Positions 7,313 through 13,730 of a DNA stretch of 13,730 nucleotides are shown here, piece by piece. A program made the position numbers and the translations under genes. Numbering within the stretch: position 1 is the stretch's first letter; the number at the start of each line of letters is the position of its first letter. The notes beneath the pieces are model-generated. The model made no database searches. It was not told the DNA's origin and was given only the letters and a program-made list of their open reading frames with translations. Source of the DNA: an uncultured Dorea sp. (GTDB taxonomy: Bacteria > Bacillota > Clostridia > Lachnospirales > Lachnospiraceae); contig CAJULU010000007.1 of NCBI GenBank assembly GCA_910587575.1, positions 47,212-60,941 on the forward strand, read 5' to 3'.

Positions 7313-7322
7313 GGAGAATCTC

Positions 7323-8606
7323 ATGAAAATAGTCGGACTGATCACAGAATACAACCCGTTTCACAACGGGCATTTATACCATATCGAGAAAGCGAAAGAG
7401 ATTACAGGCGCAGATTCCGTCATTGTTGTGATGAGCGGCAACTACGTGCAGCGGGGCGCTCCTGCCATCATGCCAAAGCATCTGCGGGCCGAGGTCGCCT
7501 TAGAAGCCGGGGTGGATGTTCTGATGGAACTTCCCGTGTGCTATGCCACCGGCAGCGCGGAATATTTTGCCGCAGGCGCCATCAGCCTGTTTGAGCGGCT
7601 TGGCTGCGTGGACTCCATCTGTTTCGGAAGCGAATGCGGCGATTACGGTCTTCTTGCAAGGGTAGCCCACATCCTTGCCGATGAACCGGAAGGATACCGG
7701 CAGGCCCTCAAAGACTTGCTAAAAAGCGGCATGTCCTTCCCTCTGGCACGCCAGAAGGCATTGAAGGACTATTTAGAGGACGACTCCCTGGATTCGGTTC
7801 TCGAACAGCCCAACAACATCCTGGGAATCGAGTACATCAAGGCTCTCTATGAGCGGCGAAGCCCTATGAAGTCCTACACCATCCGGCGCATGGTATCCGG
7901 CTACCATGATACGGAGCTTTCCGGTTCCTACAGCTCCGCTTCCGCCATCCGCAGGCTCCTAAGCTACTCCAGTCAGTCTGTGCTCTTTAACAAAGACGGC
8001 ATGTTTGACGAGCCTTCCATGTCCGAAGTTTTAGGCAGGCTGGACGGGCTGGTTCCGCCATCCTGTATCCGGCTGCTGGAGGAAACCCATCACAGCCGCT
8101 ATCCCGTCTATGCCAACGATTTTTCACTGCTGCTGAAGTACCGCCTTCTGACCGAGACCAGGGAGAGTCTGACCGAATACCTGGATATCTCGGAGGATCT
8201 GGCCAACCGCATTCTGAACAATGCCAACGACTTCATCTCCTTCGAACAGTTCAGCAGCCAGTTAAAGACCCGGGAGATGACCTTAAGCCGCATCTGCCGC
8301 TGTCTGTTCCACATCCTTCTGAACATCCGCAAGGAAGATCTGATGCATTACAAGGAACAGGGGTACTGCCAGTATGCCCGCATCCTTGGTTTCCGCAAAG
8401 ACGCCAGAAGGCTGCTCACCCTGCTGAAAAACAGATCCGACGTTCCTCTGGTGACGAAACTGACCCAGACGGACCACTTAAGTCCCACGGCGGTTTCCAT
8501 GCTGAAAACCGATGTATTTGCCGCAAACCTCTATGAAAGCATTATCACCAACAAGTATAAAATGCCCTTTATGAATGAATACCAGCAGCAGATTCTGAGA
8601 ATCTGA
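7323..8606 (+). CDS. tmcAL: tRNA(Met) cytidine acetate ligase TmcAL (YlbM family)
   Basis: The enzyme activates acetate with ATP to acetyl-AMP and acetylates the wobble cytidine (C34) of elongator tRNA(Met), giving N4-acetylcytidine, which prevents misreading of AUA codons. The 427-residue protein starts with the nucleotidyltransferase signature TEYNPFHNGH (8-17), including the HxGH-type ATP motif. SGNYVQRG (38-45) and FGSECGD (101-107) follow, both typical of the YlbM/DUF795 family, with an IRRLL segment further on. The start is fixed by AAGGAG 6 bases upstream. It is the only plus-strand gene in the right 85% of the window. It sits near pta-ackA, whose product is its substrate, and in B. 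subtilis its ortholog adjoins ylbN-rpmF. The C-terminal codons lie within a long hairpin. Confidence 0.95.
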   Translation: MKIVGLITEYNPFHNGHLYHIEKAKEITGADSVIVVMSGNYVQRGAPAIMPKHLRAEVALEAGVDVLMELPVCYATGSAEYFAAGAISLFERLGCVDSICFGSECGDYGLLARVAHILADEPEGYRQALKDLLKSGMSFPLARQKALKDYLEDDSLDSVLEQPNNILGIEYIKALYERRSPMKSYTIRRMVSGYHDTELSGSYSSASAIRRLLSYSSQSVLFNKDGMFDEPSMSEVLGRLDGLVPPSCIRLLEETHHSRYPVYANDFSLLLKYRLLTETRESLTEYLDISEDLANRILNNANDFISFEQFSSQLKTREMTLSRICRCLFHILLNIRKEDLMHYKEQGYCQYARILGFRKDARRLLTLLKNRSDVPLVTKLTQTDHLSPTAVSMLKTDVFAANLYESIITNKYKMPFMNEYQQQILRI

Positions 8607-8619
8607 TGCTGGTATTCAT
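8575..8619. terminator. Long hairpin between convergent tmcAL and degV, over the tmcAL stop
   Basis: Arms 8575-8587 and 8607-8619 pair over 13 bp (TGAATACCAGCA with TGCTGGTATTCA plus a flanking A-T). After one G-A mismatch a further 7 bp pair, ending in the loop TGA. The stem therefore includes the last ten codons and the stop of tmcAL. Neither side has a strong T-run. It probably works as a bidirectional terminator or a 3'-end stabiliser. Confidence 0.6.
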
Positions 8620-8621
8620 AA

Positions 8622-8639
8622 CCCTTTCTATTCAAAGGG
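8622..8639. terminator. Small secondary hairpin after degV
   Basis: CCCTTT and AAAGGG (6 bp, 6-base loop) sit just beyond the degV stop and beside the long hairpin. It is weak and lacks a T-tract. It may help end degV transcripts. Confidence 0.3.
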
Positions 8640-8642
8640 ATC

Positions 8643-9500
8643 TCAGTATTCCGCCTTCTTGATGCATGCAACCGCCTTGGATCCTGCGCCGATATGGCAG
8701 GATACACTGAGTGACAGCCTGTCCATATGAATGTCGTACCCCGGGAACCTGGCCTCAAGCTCGCTCTTCCACTCCTTCGCCTCTTCGTCAGAGCAGGTGT
8801 AAGCCGCCTGAATATAGATTTCTTTCCCCTGAAATCTTCCTGCCAGGTCCTTCGCCGCTGCATCCAGCATAGCCTTCTTCGCCGCCTTCCATCCCCGCAC
8901 CTTGGCATAGGAATCCAGCTTCTCGCCCTGGATCTGGAGTACCGGCTTTAAGTTCAGCACCGTGCCGATGGCCGCCGCCGCCGGAGTGATGCGCCCGCCC
9001 TTTTTCAGATATTTCAGCGTGTCCACCGTAATGTAAATACTTGCTTCCAGTTTCTCACGCATCAGCACGTCGTCGATCTCCTGGGCGCTCATGCCCTTCT
9101 TTGCCATTTCAAGAGCATCCAGTACGGACTGGCGCTGGGAAATGGAGATCCTCTGGTTGTCAATCACATGCACCTTTCCATCGTAATCCTGCGCAAGACC
9201 AATGGCCGTCTCACAGGAACTGCTCAGACCGCTGGACATCGGAATATAGACAATCTCATCATACTCCTTCAGAATCTCATCCCACAGATCCATCACGTCT
9301 CCCGGCGAAGGCTGGGAAGTGGAAATGTCCGCATCCTCCCCAAGCTTCTGATAGAACTCCTCCTGTGTCAGCGTAATATCCTCAAGATATAGTTCCCCAT
9401 TGATAAAAAAGGGCATCGGCAGCACCCGGATTCCTAATTCTTTTGCTTCCTTCTGTGTAATTCCACTGTTACTGTCTGTTGCAATTGCTACTCTTCCCAT
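8643..9500 (-). CDS. DegV family fatty-acid-binding protein
   Basis: DegV/FakB proteins bind a free fatty acid and present it to the kinase FakA, which makes acyl phosphate for phospholipid synthesis. The 285-residue protein has the family pattern: DSNSGI at 9-14, the ligand-pocket motif TSQPSPG at 61-67, SSGLSSS at 89-95, and the C-domain TLKYLKKGGRI at 161-171 with SCHIGAGSKA near 268-277. The start has GAGGTG 6 bases upstream. Firmicutes commonly carry several DegV paralogs with different chain preferences, and no fakA is visible here, so pairing and ligand are unknown. It is the last gene of the polA run, 19 bases after yycJ. Confidence 0.93.
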   Translation of the reverse strand: MGRVAIATDSNSGITQKEAKELGIRVLPMPFFINGELYLEDITLTQEEFYQKLGEDADISTSQPSPGDVMDLWDEILKEYDEIVYIPMSSGLSSSCETAIGLAQDYDGKVHVIDNQRISISQRQSVLDALEMAKKGMSAQEIDDVLMREKLEASIYITVDTLKYLKKGGRITPAAAAIGTVLNLKPVLQIQGEKLDSYAKVRGWKAAKKAMLDAAAKDLAGRFQGKEIYIQAAYTCSDEEAKEWKSELEARFPGYDIHMDRLSLSVSCHIGAGSKAVACIKKAEY

Positions 9501-9519
9501 TTATGACACCTCACCTGTT

Positions 9520-10320
9520 TTACAATGTAATAATATCCGACACGGTATCCCTTTTTGCTACCATCATGGGGATATCTTCCCCCCGGTAGGGATTATCGCC
9601 GTAGCTGACCTCAAGCTTTACCGTCTCATACGCCAGTTCCGCATAATTGTTCTCTTTGCTCAGATGCCCCAGCACCACATACTGCAGATTATCATGCAGG
9701 ATGTCACACAGGAGCCGCCCGGATAATTCATTGGACAAATGCCCCTGATCACCCATCACCCGTTTTTTCAGCGGATAGGGATAGGGCCCTACCTCCAGCA
9801 TATGTATATCGTGGTTCGCCTCCAGAACCACAGCATTTAAATTCTTCAGATGTTCCACCGTATATCCGTCATATTTCCCCAGATCCGTTGCTACCGCCAC
9901 AGATTTTTCCCCATTTTCAATACGGTATCCCGACGGCTCCCTGGCATCATGGGAAATTGCAAATGGACACACCTTCATAGTGCCTAAGGTAAACGCCTCG
10001 TCCACCCGGATCTCATGGAGGATCCCCTCCGGCAGTTTTCCCAATGTATGACAGCTGCGGATTCCCTCAAGGGTTCCTCTTGTGGCATAGATGGGAATCT
10101 GATACTTCCGGCTGAACACGCCAAGCCCCTGGATATGGTCAATATGTTCATGTGTAACCAGGATCCCGCTTAGTTCCTCCCCCGTAACTCCCAGCGTACG
10201 CAGCCCATCTTCCACACGTTTTTTACTGATTCCGGCATCTACCAGAAGATGCGTATCGTCATCCCCCACATAGATACAGTTCCCGCTGCTTCCGCTGGCA
10301 ATACTTAAAAGTCTCATCAT
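9520..10320 (-). CDS. yycJ: Metallo-beta-lactamase fold hydrolase, YycJ/WalJ family
   Basis: This 266-residue cytoplasmic hydrolase is of the YycJ (WalJ) type, related to MBL-fold nucleases. B. subtilis YycJ has been described as an exonuclease acting in mismatch repair, which would suit the neighbour polA. The N-terminus RLLSIASGSSGNCIYVG is characteristic. The metal-binding core THEHIDH is at 56-62, followed by H124/D125 (SHDA), D146 (ATDLG), H170 (EANHD) and H219 (GHLSKENN), enough for a two-zinc site. Two adjacent ATGs (10318-10320 and 10315-10317) are possible; the family usually starts MRL, so the second may be the real one. The ribosome binding site is weak (AAAGGCG). It has no walK/walR neighbours here, unlike in B. 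subtilis. Confidence 0.9.
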   Translation of the reverse strand: MMRLLSIASGSSGNCIYVGDDDTHLLVDAGISKKRVEDGLRTLGVTGEELSGILVTHEHIDHIQGLGVFSRKYQIPIYATRGTLEGIRSCHTLGKLPEGILHEIRVDEAFTLGTMKVCPFAISHDAREPSGYRIENGEKSVAVATDLGKYDGYTVEHLKNLNAVVLEANHDIHMLEVGPYPYPLKKRVMGDQGHLSNELSGRLLCDILHDNLQYVVLGHLSKENNYAELAYETVKLEVSYGDNPYRGEDIPMMVAKRDTVSDIITL

Positions 10321-10339
10321 TGATTTCTATTCGCCTTTC

Positions 10340-10930
10340 CTACAAATCTGCCACGATATCGTCAAGCTGTGCCTGCGTCTCTTCAAATGTATTACTGTTA
10401 TCAATTACCCTGTCGCAGTGCTTCATGAACATATCCTTGGGAAGCTGCGCCGCAATAATGTCATCCACCTTCTTAGGGTCATAGCCTCTTGCATAGACCA
10501 GCCTCTTTTTGCGGATGGAGGCTTCCACGTAAATATACCAGATTTCATCACAGATCTGATCATAATGAGTCTCAATCAGAAGGGCGGATTCAATAATAAA
10601 CAGATTGGTATTCTTACGCTCCTCCCTGGCAATCTTCTTACGGATCTCCTCCTCGACCGCCGGATGTACGATGGCGTTGAGCTGATTCCGTCTGGCGCTG
10701 TCGGAAAATACAATGCCAGCCAGTTTGTCTCTGTCAAGCTCCCCCTTCTCATCCAGAATCTCCGTTCCGAAAGACTCAACAATCGCATCGAAACACTGGG
10801 TTCCCTTCTTCTGAAGCTTCTTCCCCACTGCATCCGTCTGACATATGGTGGCGCCATACCGGTTATTCAGATACTCCAGTACCTGGGTCTTCCCTGCGCC
10901 AATGCCCCCTGTAATTCCTATAATCTTCAT
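10340..10930 (-). CDS. coaE: Dephospho-CoA kinase
   Basis: This enzyme performs the last step of coenzyme A synthesis, ATP-dependent phosphorylation of the 3'-hydroxyl of dephospho-CoA. The 196-residue P-loop kinase has Walker A GGIGAGKT at 8-15 and the catalytic-region aspartate D33 in the CQTDAVG segment. HPAVEEEI is at 89-96, followed by the lid arginines around RKKRLVYARGYD (140-151) and the C-terminal DNSNT. Some positions differ mildly from the common forms (T for S in the P-loop, TD for AD), but none looks inactivating. The start has GAGGTG 7 bases upstream; this site touches the last base of the polA stop. The 12-base gap to polA means co-transcription, a pairing common in Firmicutes. 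Confidence 0.96.
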   Translation of the reverse strand: MKIIGITGGIGAGKTQVLEYLNNRYGATICQTDAVGKKLQKKGTQCFDAIVESFGTEILDEKGELDRDKLAGIVFSDSARRNQLNAIVHPAVEEEIRKKIAREERKNTNLFIIESALLIETHYDQICDEIWYIYVEASIRKKRLVYARGYDPKKVDDIIAAQLPKDMFMKHCDRVIDNSNTFEETQAQLDDIVADL

Positions 10931-10942
10931 GAACTTACACCT

Positions 10943-13558
10943 CTACTTTGCTTCGTACCAGTTTTCTCCCGTATGCATATCCACGTCCAACGGGACATCT
11001 AAAGAAACCGCCTGTTCCATCTCTTCTTTCAGAATCGACTTTACCTCCTCAAGTTCCGGCTGGTATGCCTCAATCAGCAGTTCATCGTGAACCTGGAGAA
11101 CAAGCCTTGACTTCATCTGCCTCTCTTTTAATCTCCGATGCACGCCGATCATTGCAATCTTGATAATATCGGCCGCCGTACCCTGGATGGGGGCATTCAT
11201 GGCCACACGCTCCCCAAAGGAACGCTGCATGAAATTACTCGACGACAATTCCGGCACCGGACGCCGCCGTCCGAACAAGGTCACCACATAGCCCATCTCT
11301 TTCGCATGCTTCACCGTGTCATCCAGGAAACTTTTAATCCCTGGATACGTTTTAAAATAATCTTCAATATACTGCGCCGCCTCTTTCCGGGTGATACTTA
11401 AGTCCTGACTCAGCCCGAAAGAACTGATTCCATACACAATTCCGAAATTCACCGCTTTCGCATTGCGCCTCTGCTGAGAGGTCACTTCCTCGAAAGGCAC
11501 ATGGAACACCTGGGATGCCGTGATCCGGTGGATGTCCTCTGCCTCCCGGTACGCCTCAATGAGATTCCGGTCGCCGGAGCAGTGGGCAAGTACCCTAAGT
11601 TCGATCTGGGAATAGTCCGCATCCACGAACACATAACCTTCCTCCGGGATAAATACCTTACGGATCAGCCTTCCAAGTTCCATGCGTACCGGAATATTCT
11701 GAAGATTCGGCTCTGTACTGCTGAGCCGCCCGGTGGCTGTAATCGTCTGATTGAATTTGCTGTGGATCCGTCCGTCCTCACTGATATAATTGGCAAGCCC
11801 GTCTGCATACGTGGATTTCAGTTTCGAATACTGGCGGTATTCCAGAATCTTCTCAATGATGGGATAATCCGGCGCCAGCTTTTCCAATACGTCTGCTGCC
11901 GTGGAATATCCCGTCTTGGTCTTCTTACCGCCAGGAATCTTCATATTCTCAAAGAGCACAACTCCAAGCTGCTTCGGAGAGTTGATGTTAAACGTCTCTC
12001 CCGCCTCCGCATAGATCTCTTTCTCCAGCTCCGTAATCTTTCCTCCAAGCTGGCTTCCATAGAACTTCAAGGCTTCTGCCTCCACTCTGACGCCCTTTTG
12101 CTCCATGTCATACAATGTGAATACCAGAGGCATCTCAATCTCGGTAAATAACCGGTCCATCCCGCATTCTTTTAATCTGTCCCACAGGATGAAAGAAGCT
12201 GCGTAGGCTGTATGAGCCTCATAGCAGATCTTCACATACTCTTCTGCCTTCTCATCTATTAACAGGTTTAACCGCTCTCTTGCAACATCCTCATAAGTAT
12301 AATGATTCCTGAGAGGATCCAGCAGATAGGCCGCCACCGCAGCATCAAAGCAGTTCCCGGTCTCCTTAATCTGAATGTCCTTAAGCGCCGCCTTCAGATC
12401 GAACATGACGAATCTTCCGGCACGGTCACCAGTTACCGATAATTGCTCCAGAAGCCATTCCTCTGAAATCCCCTGCCCCGTCCGGATGCAGCAGCTCTCA
12501 TCCCTGGAAAAACACAGGCCGATTCCACCAATCTGCGCCTGGCCGGCGAAAAGCGGAAGAACATCTTTCGTATTACGGAAAATACAGGCTCCCACACAGT
12601 CAGCGCCTTCTGCCTTCCGGAATACTTCCTCTGCCTCGCTTCTGTCCAGAATTTCCCGGAACCCTTCTTCTGCCTTGTCTGCCTTCGGAGCCACATCAAA
12701 CCGGGACAGAAGGTTTTTGAACTGTAACTTCTGGAACCAGGCATAGGCTTCCTCTGTATACAGATTCCCAAGTCTTGCTTCCTCAAGTTCATAAGGGAAG
12801 TCCGCCGTCACATTGATGGTTGCAAGTTCCTTGCTCATCACCGCCATGTCCCAATGCTCCGTAAGCGCTTTGGAAGCCCTTGGCGGTTTGATTTCCCCGG
12901 CATGCTCATGGGCATTTTCAATTGAATGGTATTCCGTAATAATCTTCGTTGCCGTCTTCTCCCCGATGCTGGGAACGCCAGGAATGTTATCCGAGGAATC
13001 TCCCATCAGCGCTTTCAGATCGATAAACTCCCGGGGCGTTACCTGATACCTCTCTTTCACATCATCCGCATAATAGTCCTCCACATCGGTGCGTCCCTGC
13101 TTTGTCTTGGGAATGCGGATCTTCACATGTTCGGTAGCAAGCTGCAGCAGGTCACGGTCTCCGGAAATAATGGAAACTTCCATCCCCTGCTCCTCGCACC
13201 TTTTCGACAGGGTTCCCAGAAGGTCATCTGCCTCAAGTCCCGGGCATTCAATGGTCACAACCCCCATTGCATGAAGCACTTCTTTTATCACCGGCACCTG
13301 CTGACGCAGTTCCTCTGCCATGGGCTTTCTGGTTCCCTTATACTCCGCATACATCTCATGACGGAAGGTAGGCGCATGGACATCGAACGCCACCGTCAGA
13401 TAATCCGGCTTCTCTTCCTCCAGTATCTTAAACATAATGGTCAGAAAACCATAAACCGCATTGGTGTGAAGGCCTTCCGCATTGGTCAGATCCGGCAGCC
13501 CGTAGAATGCACGGTTTAAGATACTATGTCCGTCTATTAACACGATCTTATTACTCAT
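10943..13558 (-). CDS. polA: DNA polymerase I
   Basis: This 871-residue repair and Okazaki-fragment-processing polymerase has three domains. Residues 1-290 are the 5'-3' exonuclease/flap domain, with DGHSILNRAF, ECPGLEADDL (104-113), SGDRDLLQL (132-140) and GDSSDNIPGVPSIGEKTA (186-203). About 300-470 is the 3'-5' exonuclease-like domain, which lacks the acidic residues of the DEDD site and should not proofread. About 475-871 is the polymerase: motif A DADYSQIELR (D648), O-helix RRNAKAVNFGIVYG (K701, F705, Y709) and motif C QVHDELL (D825, E826). F705 corresponds to the E. coli phenylalanine that excludes dideoxynucleotides. The ATG has AAGGAG 11 bases upstream. It heads polA-coaE-yycJ-degV. 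Confidence 0.98.
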   Translation of the reverse strand: MSNKIVLIDGHSILNRAFYGLPDLTNAEGLHTNAVYGFLTIMFKILEEEKPDYLTVAFDVHAPTFRHEMYAEYKGTRKPMAEELRQQVPVIKEVLHAMGVVTIECPGLEADDLLGTLSKRCEEQGMEVSIISGDRDLLQLATEHVKIRIPKTKQGRTDVEDYYADDVKERYQVTPREFIDLKALMGDSSDNIPGVPSIGEKTATKIITEYHSIENAHEHAGEIKPPRASKALTEHWDMAVMSKELATINVTADFPYELEEARLGNLYTEEAYAWFQKLQFKNLLSRFDVAPKADKAEEGFREILDRSEAEEVFRKAEGADCVGACIFRNTKDVLPLFAGQAQIGGIGLCFSRDESCCIRTGQGISEEWLLEQLSVTGDRAGRFVMFDLKAALKDIQIKETGNCFDAAVAAYLLDPLRNHYTYEDVARERLNLLIDEKAEEYVKICYEAHTAYAASFILWDRLKECGMDRLFTEIEMPLVFTLYDMEQKGVRVEAEALKFYGSQLGGKITELEKEIYAEAGETFNINSPKQLGVVLFENMKIPGGKKTKTGYSTAADVLEKLAPDYPIIEKILEYRQYSKLKSTYADGLANYISEDGRIHSKFNQTITATGRLSSTEPNLQNIPVRMELGRLIRKVFIPEEGYVFVDADYSQIELRVLAHCSGDRNLIEAYREAEDIHRITASQVFHVPFEEVTSQQRRNAKAVNFGIVYGISSFGLSQDLSITRKEAAQYIEDYFKTYPGIKSFLDDTVKHAKEMGYVVTLFGRRRPVPELSSSNFMQRSFGERVAMNAPIQGTAADIIKIAMIGVHRRLKERQMKSRLVLQVHDELLIEAYQPELEEVKSILKEEMEQAVSLDVPLDVDMHTGENWYEAK

Positions 13559-13560
13559 AT

Positions 13561-13608
13561 TCAGATAATCTCCTTCATATCAGTATTGCCATACTGTTTC
13601 TCATACAT
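13561..13608 (-). CDS. Putative 15-residue leader ORF ahead of polA
   Basis: A short ORF (MYEKQYGNTDMKEII) ends two bases before the polA ATG. It has a better Shine-Dalgarno (GGAGG at 13617-13621, spacer 8) than polA itself (spacer 11). An in-frame ATG five codons upstream (13621-13623) would give 20 residues but has a poor site. The polA Shine-Dalgarno lies inside this ORF, so ribosomes translating it would cover or open the polA start, allowing translational coupling. I recognise no known peptide. It could be a chance ORF; the GGAGG and the 2-base junction are the only support. Confidence 0.35.
   Translation of the reverse strand: MYEKQYGNTDMKEII
13581..13596. repeat. Small dyad upstream of the polA ribosome binding site
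   Basis: CAGTAT and ATACTG form a perfect 6-bp inverted repeat with a 4-base loop, ending 5 bases upstream of the polA AAGGAG and inside the leader ORF. In RNA it would be a small hairpin, possibly shaping access to the polA start. As DNA it could be an operator. It does not match the Gram-positive LexA box. Confidence 0.35.
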
Positions 13609-13687
13609 TCTCTTATCCTCCATTTTTCTACCTGTCTTCTCCCGTCTGACTTAAGGCCAGCCGGTGAAATTCCCTCTGCCGGATACG

Positions 13688-13723
13688 AAAAAAAAAGTGT
13701 GAAGCCGGAATCCGGCTTCGCAC
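13688..13723 (-). terminator. Strong intrinsic terminator of a minus-strand gene beyond the right edge
   Basis: A 12-bp GC-rich stem (13697-13708 with 13712-13723, one G-U pair, 3-base loop) is followed on the minus strand by nine T residues (13688-13696). This ends a transcript coming from the right. The polA unit must therefore have its own promoter between 13559 and 13687, but I see no convincing -35/-10 pair in those 129 bases. Confidence 0.92.
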
Positions 13724-13730
13724 CTTCTAC

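Noticed and set aside
7225..7322. Possible M-box magnesium riboswitch ahead of mgtE
   Set aside because: The whole intergenic gap is 98 bases and shared by two promoters, too short for an M-box of about 160 bases, and no characteristic paired elements are seen.
11501..12151. A 216-codon plus-strand open frame inside polA
   Set aside because: It lies wholly antisense to conserved PolA polymerase-domain sequence, has no good ribosome binding site and resembles no known protein.
13581..13596. LexA/SOS box upstream of polA
   Set aside because: The dyad CAGTAT-N4-ATACTG does not fit the Gram-positive LexA consensus (CGAAC-N4-GTTCG).
13624..13690. Remnant of a coding gene between the terminator and polA (an open minus-strand frame ending RLALSQTGEDR)
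   Set aside because: The frame has no start codon after the terminator and is too short to judge. It could be degraded coding DNA, but nothing supports a named gene.
1..13730. CRISPR array, insertion sequence, phage, toxin-antitoxin or defence genes, tRNA or rRNA genes
   Set aside because: I scanned for spaced direct repeats, transposase or integrase-like proteins, terminal inverted repeats and tRNA-like ends and saw none. Every sizeable region is accounted for by housekeeping or transport genes.

Overview
The window is an ordinary stretch of core chromosome from a Gram-positive Firmicute. It is most likely a Lachnospiraceae / Clostridium cluster XIVa type of gut anaerobe. The evidence is the style of the encoded proteins (the MSICPKNKSS start of L32, a clostridial Pta and AckA, a PolA with a dead proofreading domain), strong GGAGG-type ribosome binding sites, a pta-ackA acetate pathway and roughly balanced base composition. 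The genus is an inference; no rRNA or other marker is present.

Layout. (1) 1-1152, plus strand: the tail of a sugar ABC transporter operon, with a 5'-truncated MalF-type permease and a complete MalG-type permease, ending at a hairpin (1171-1197) shared with the converging next gene. (2) 1199-2548, minus: a stand-alone MATE efflux gene with a TTG start. A candidate operator dyad covers its likely -10. (3) 2658-3368, minus: yceD-rpmF, with a near-consensus promoter and a good intrinsic terminator. (4) 3443-5723, minus: pta-ackA, which makes acetate and ATP from acetyl-CoA. Its putative -35 sits inside the hairpin that ends mgtE. (5) 5848-7224, minus: the mgtE magnesium channel, divergent from (6) 7323-8606, plus: tmcAL, the acetate-using tRNA(Met) modification enzyme. 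The two promoters appear to overlap. (7) 8643-13558, minus: a tightly packed run polA-coaE-yycJ-degV with gaps of 12, 19 and 19 bases. It covers DNA repair synthesis, the last step of CoA synthesis, a metallo-beta-lactamase-fold nuclease and a fatty-acid-binding protein. A 15-codon leader ORF and a small dyad lie just ahead of polA. The window ends in a strong terminator belonging to a minus-strand gene beyond the right edge.

How they fit together. Pta and AckA use CoA, whose final synthesis step is CoaE, and release acetate, which TmcAL activates directly with ATP to acetylate the wobble cytidine of elongator tRNA(Met). In Bacillus subtilis ylbM (tmcAL), ylbN (yceD) and rpmF are neighbours. 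Here that block is split by pta-ackA and by mgtE.

I found no mobile element, CRISPR array, phage gene, RNA gene or defence system. No stretch over 300 bases lacks a gene. I see no convincing new biological system. The points worth a second look are small regulatory structures: the polA leader, the MATE operator-like dyad, the promoter embedded in a hairpin ahead of pta, and the overlapping divergent promoters.
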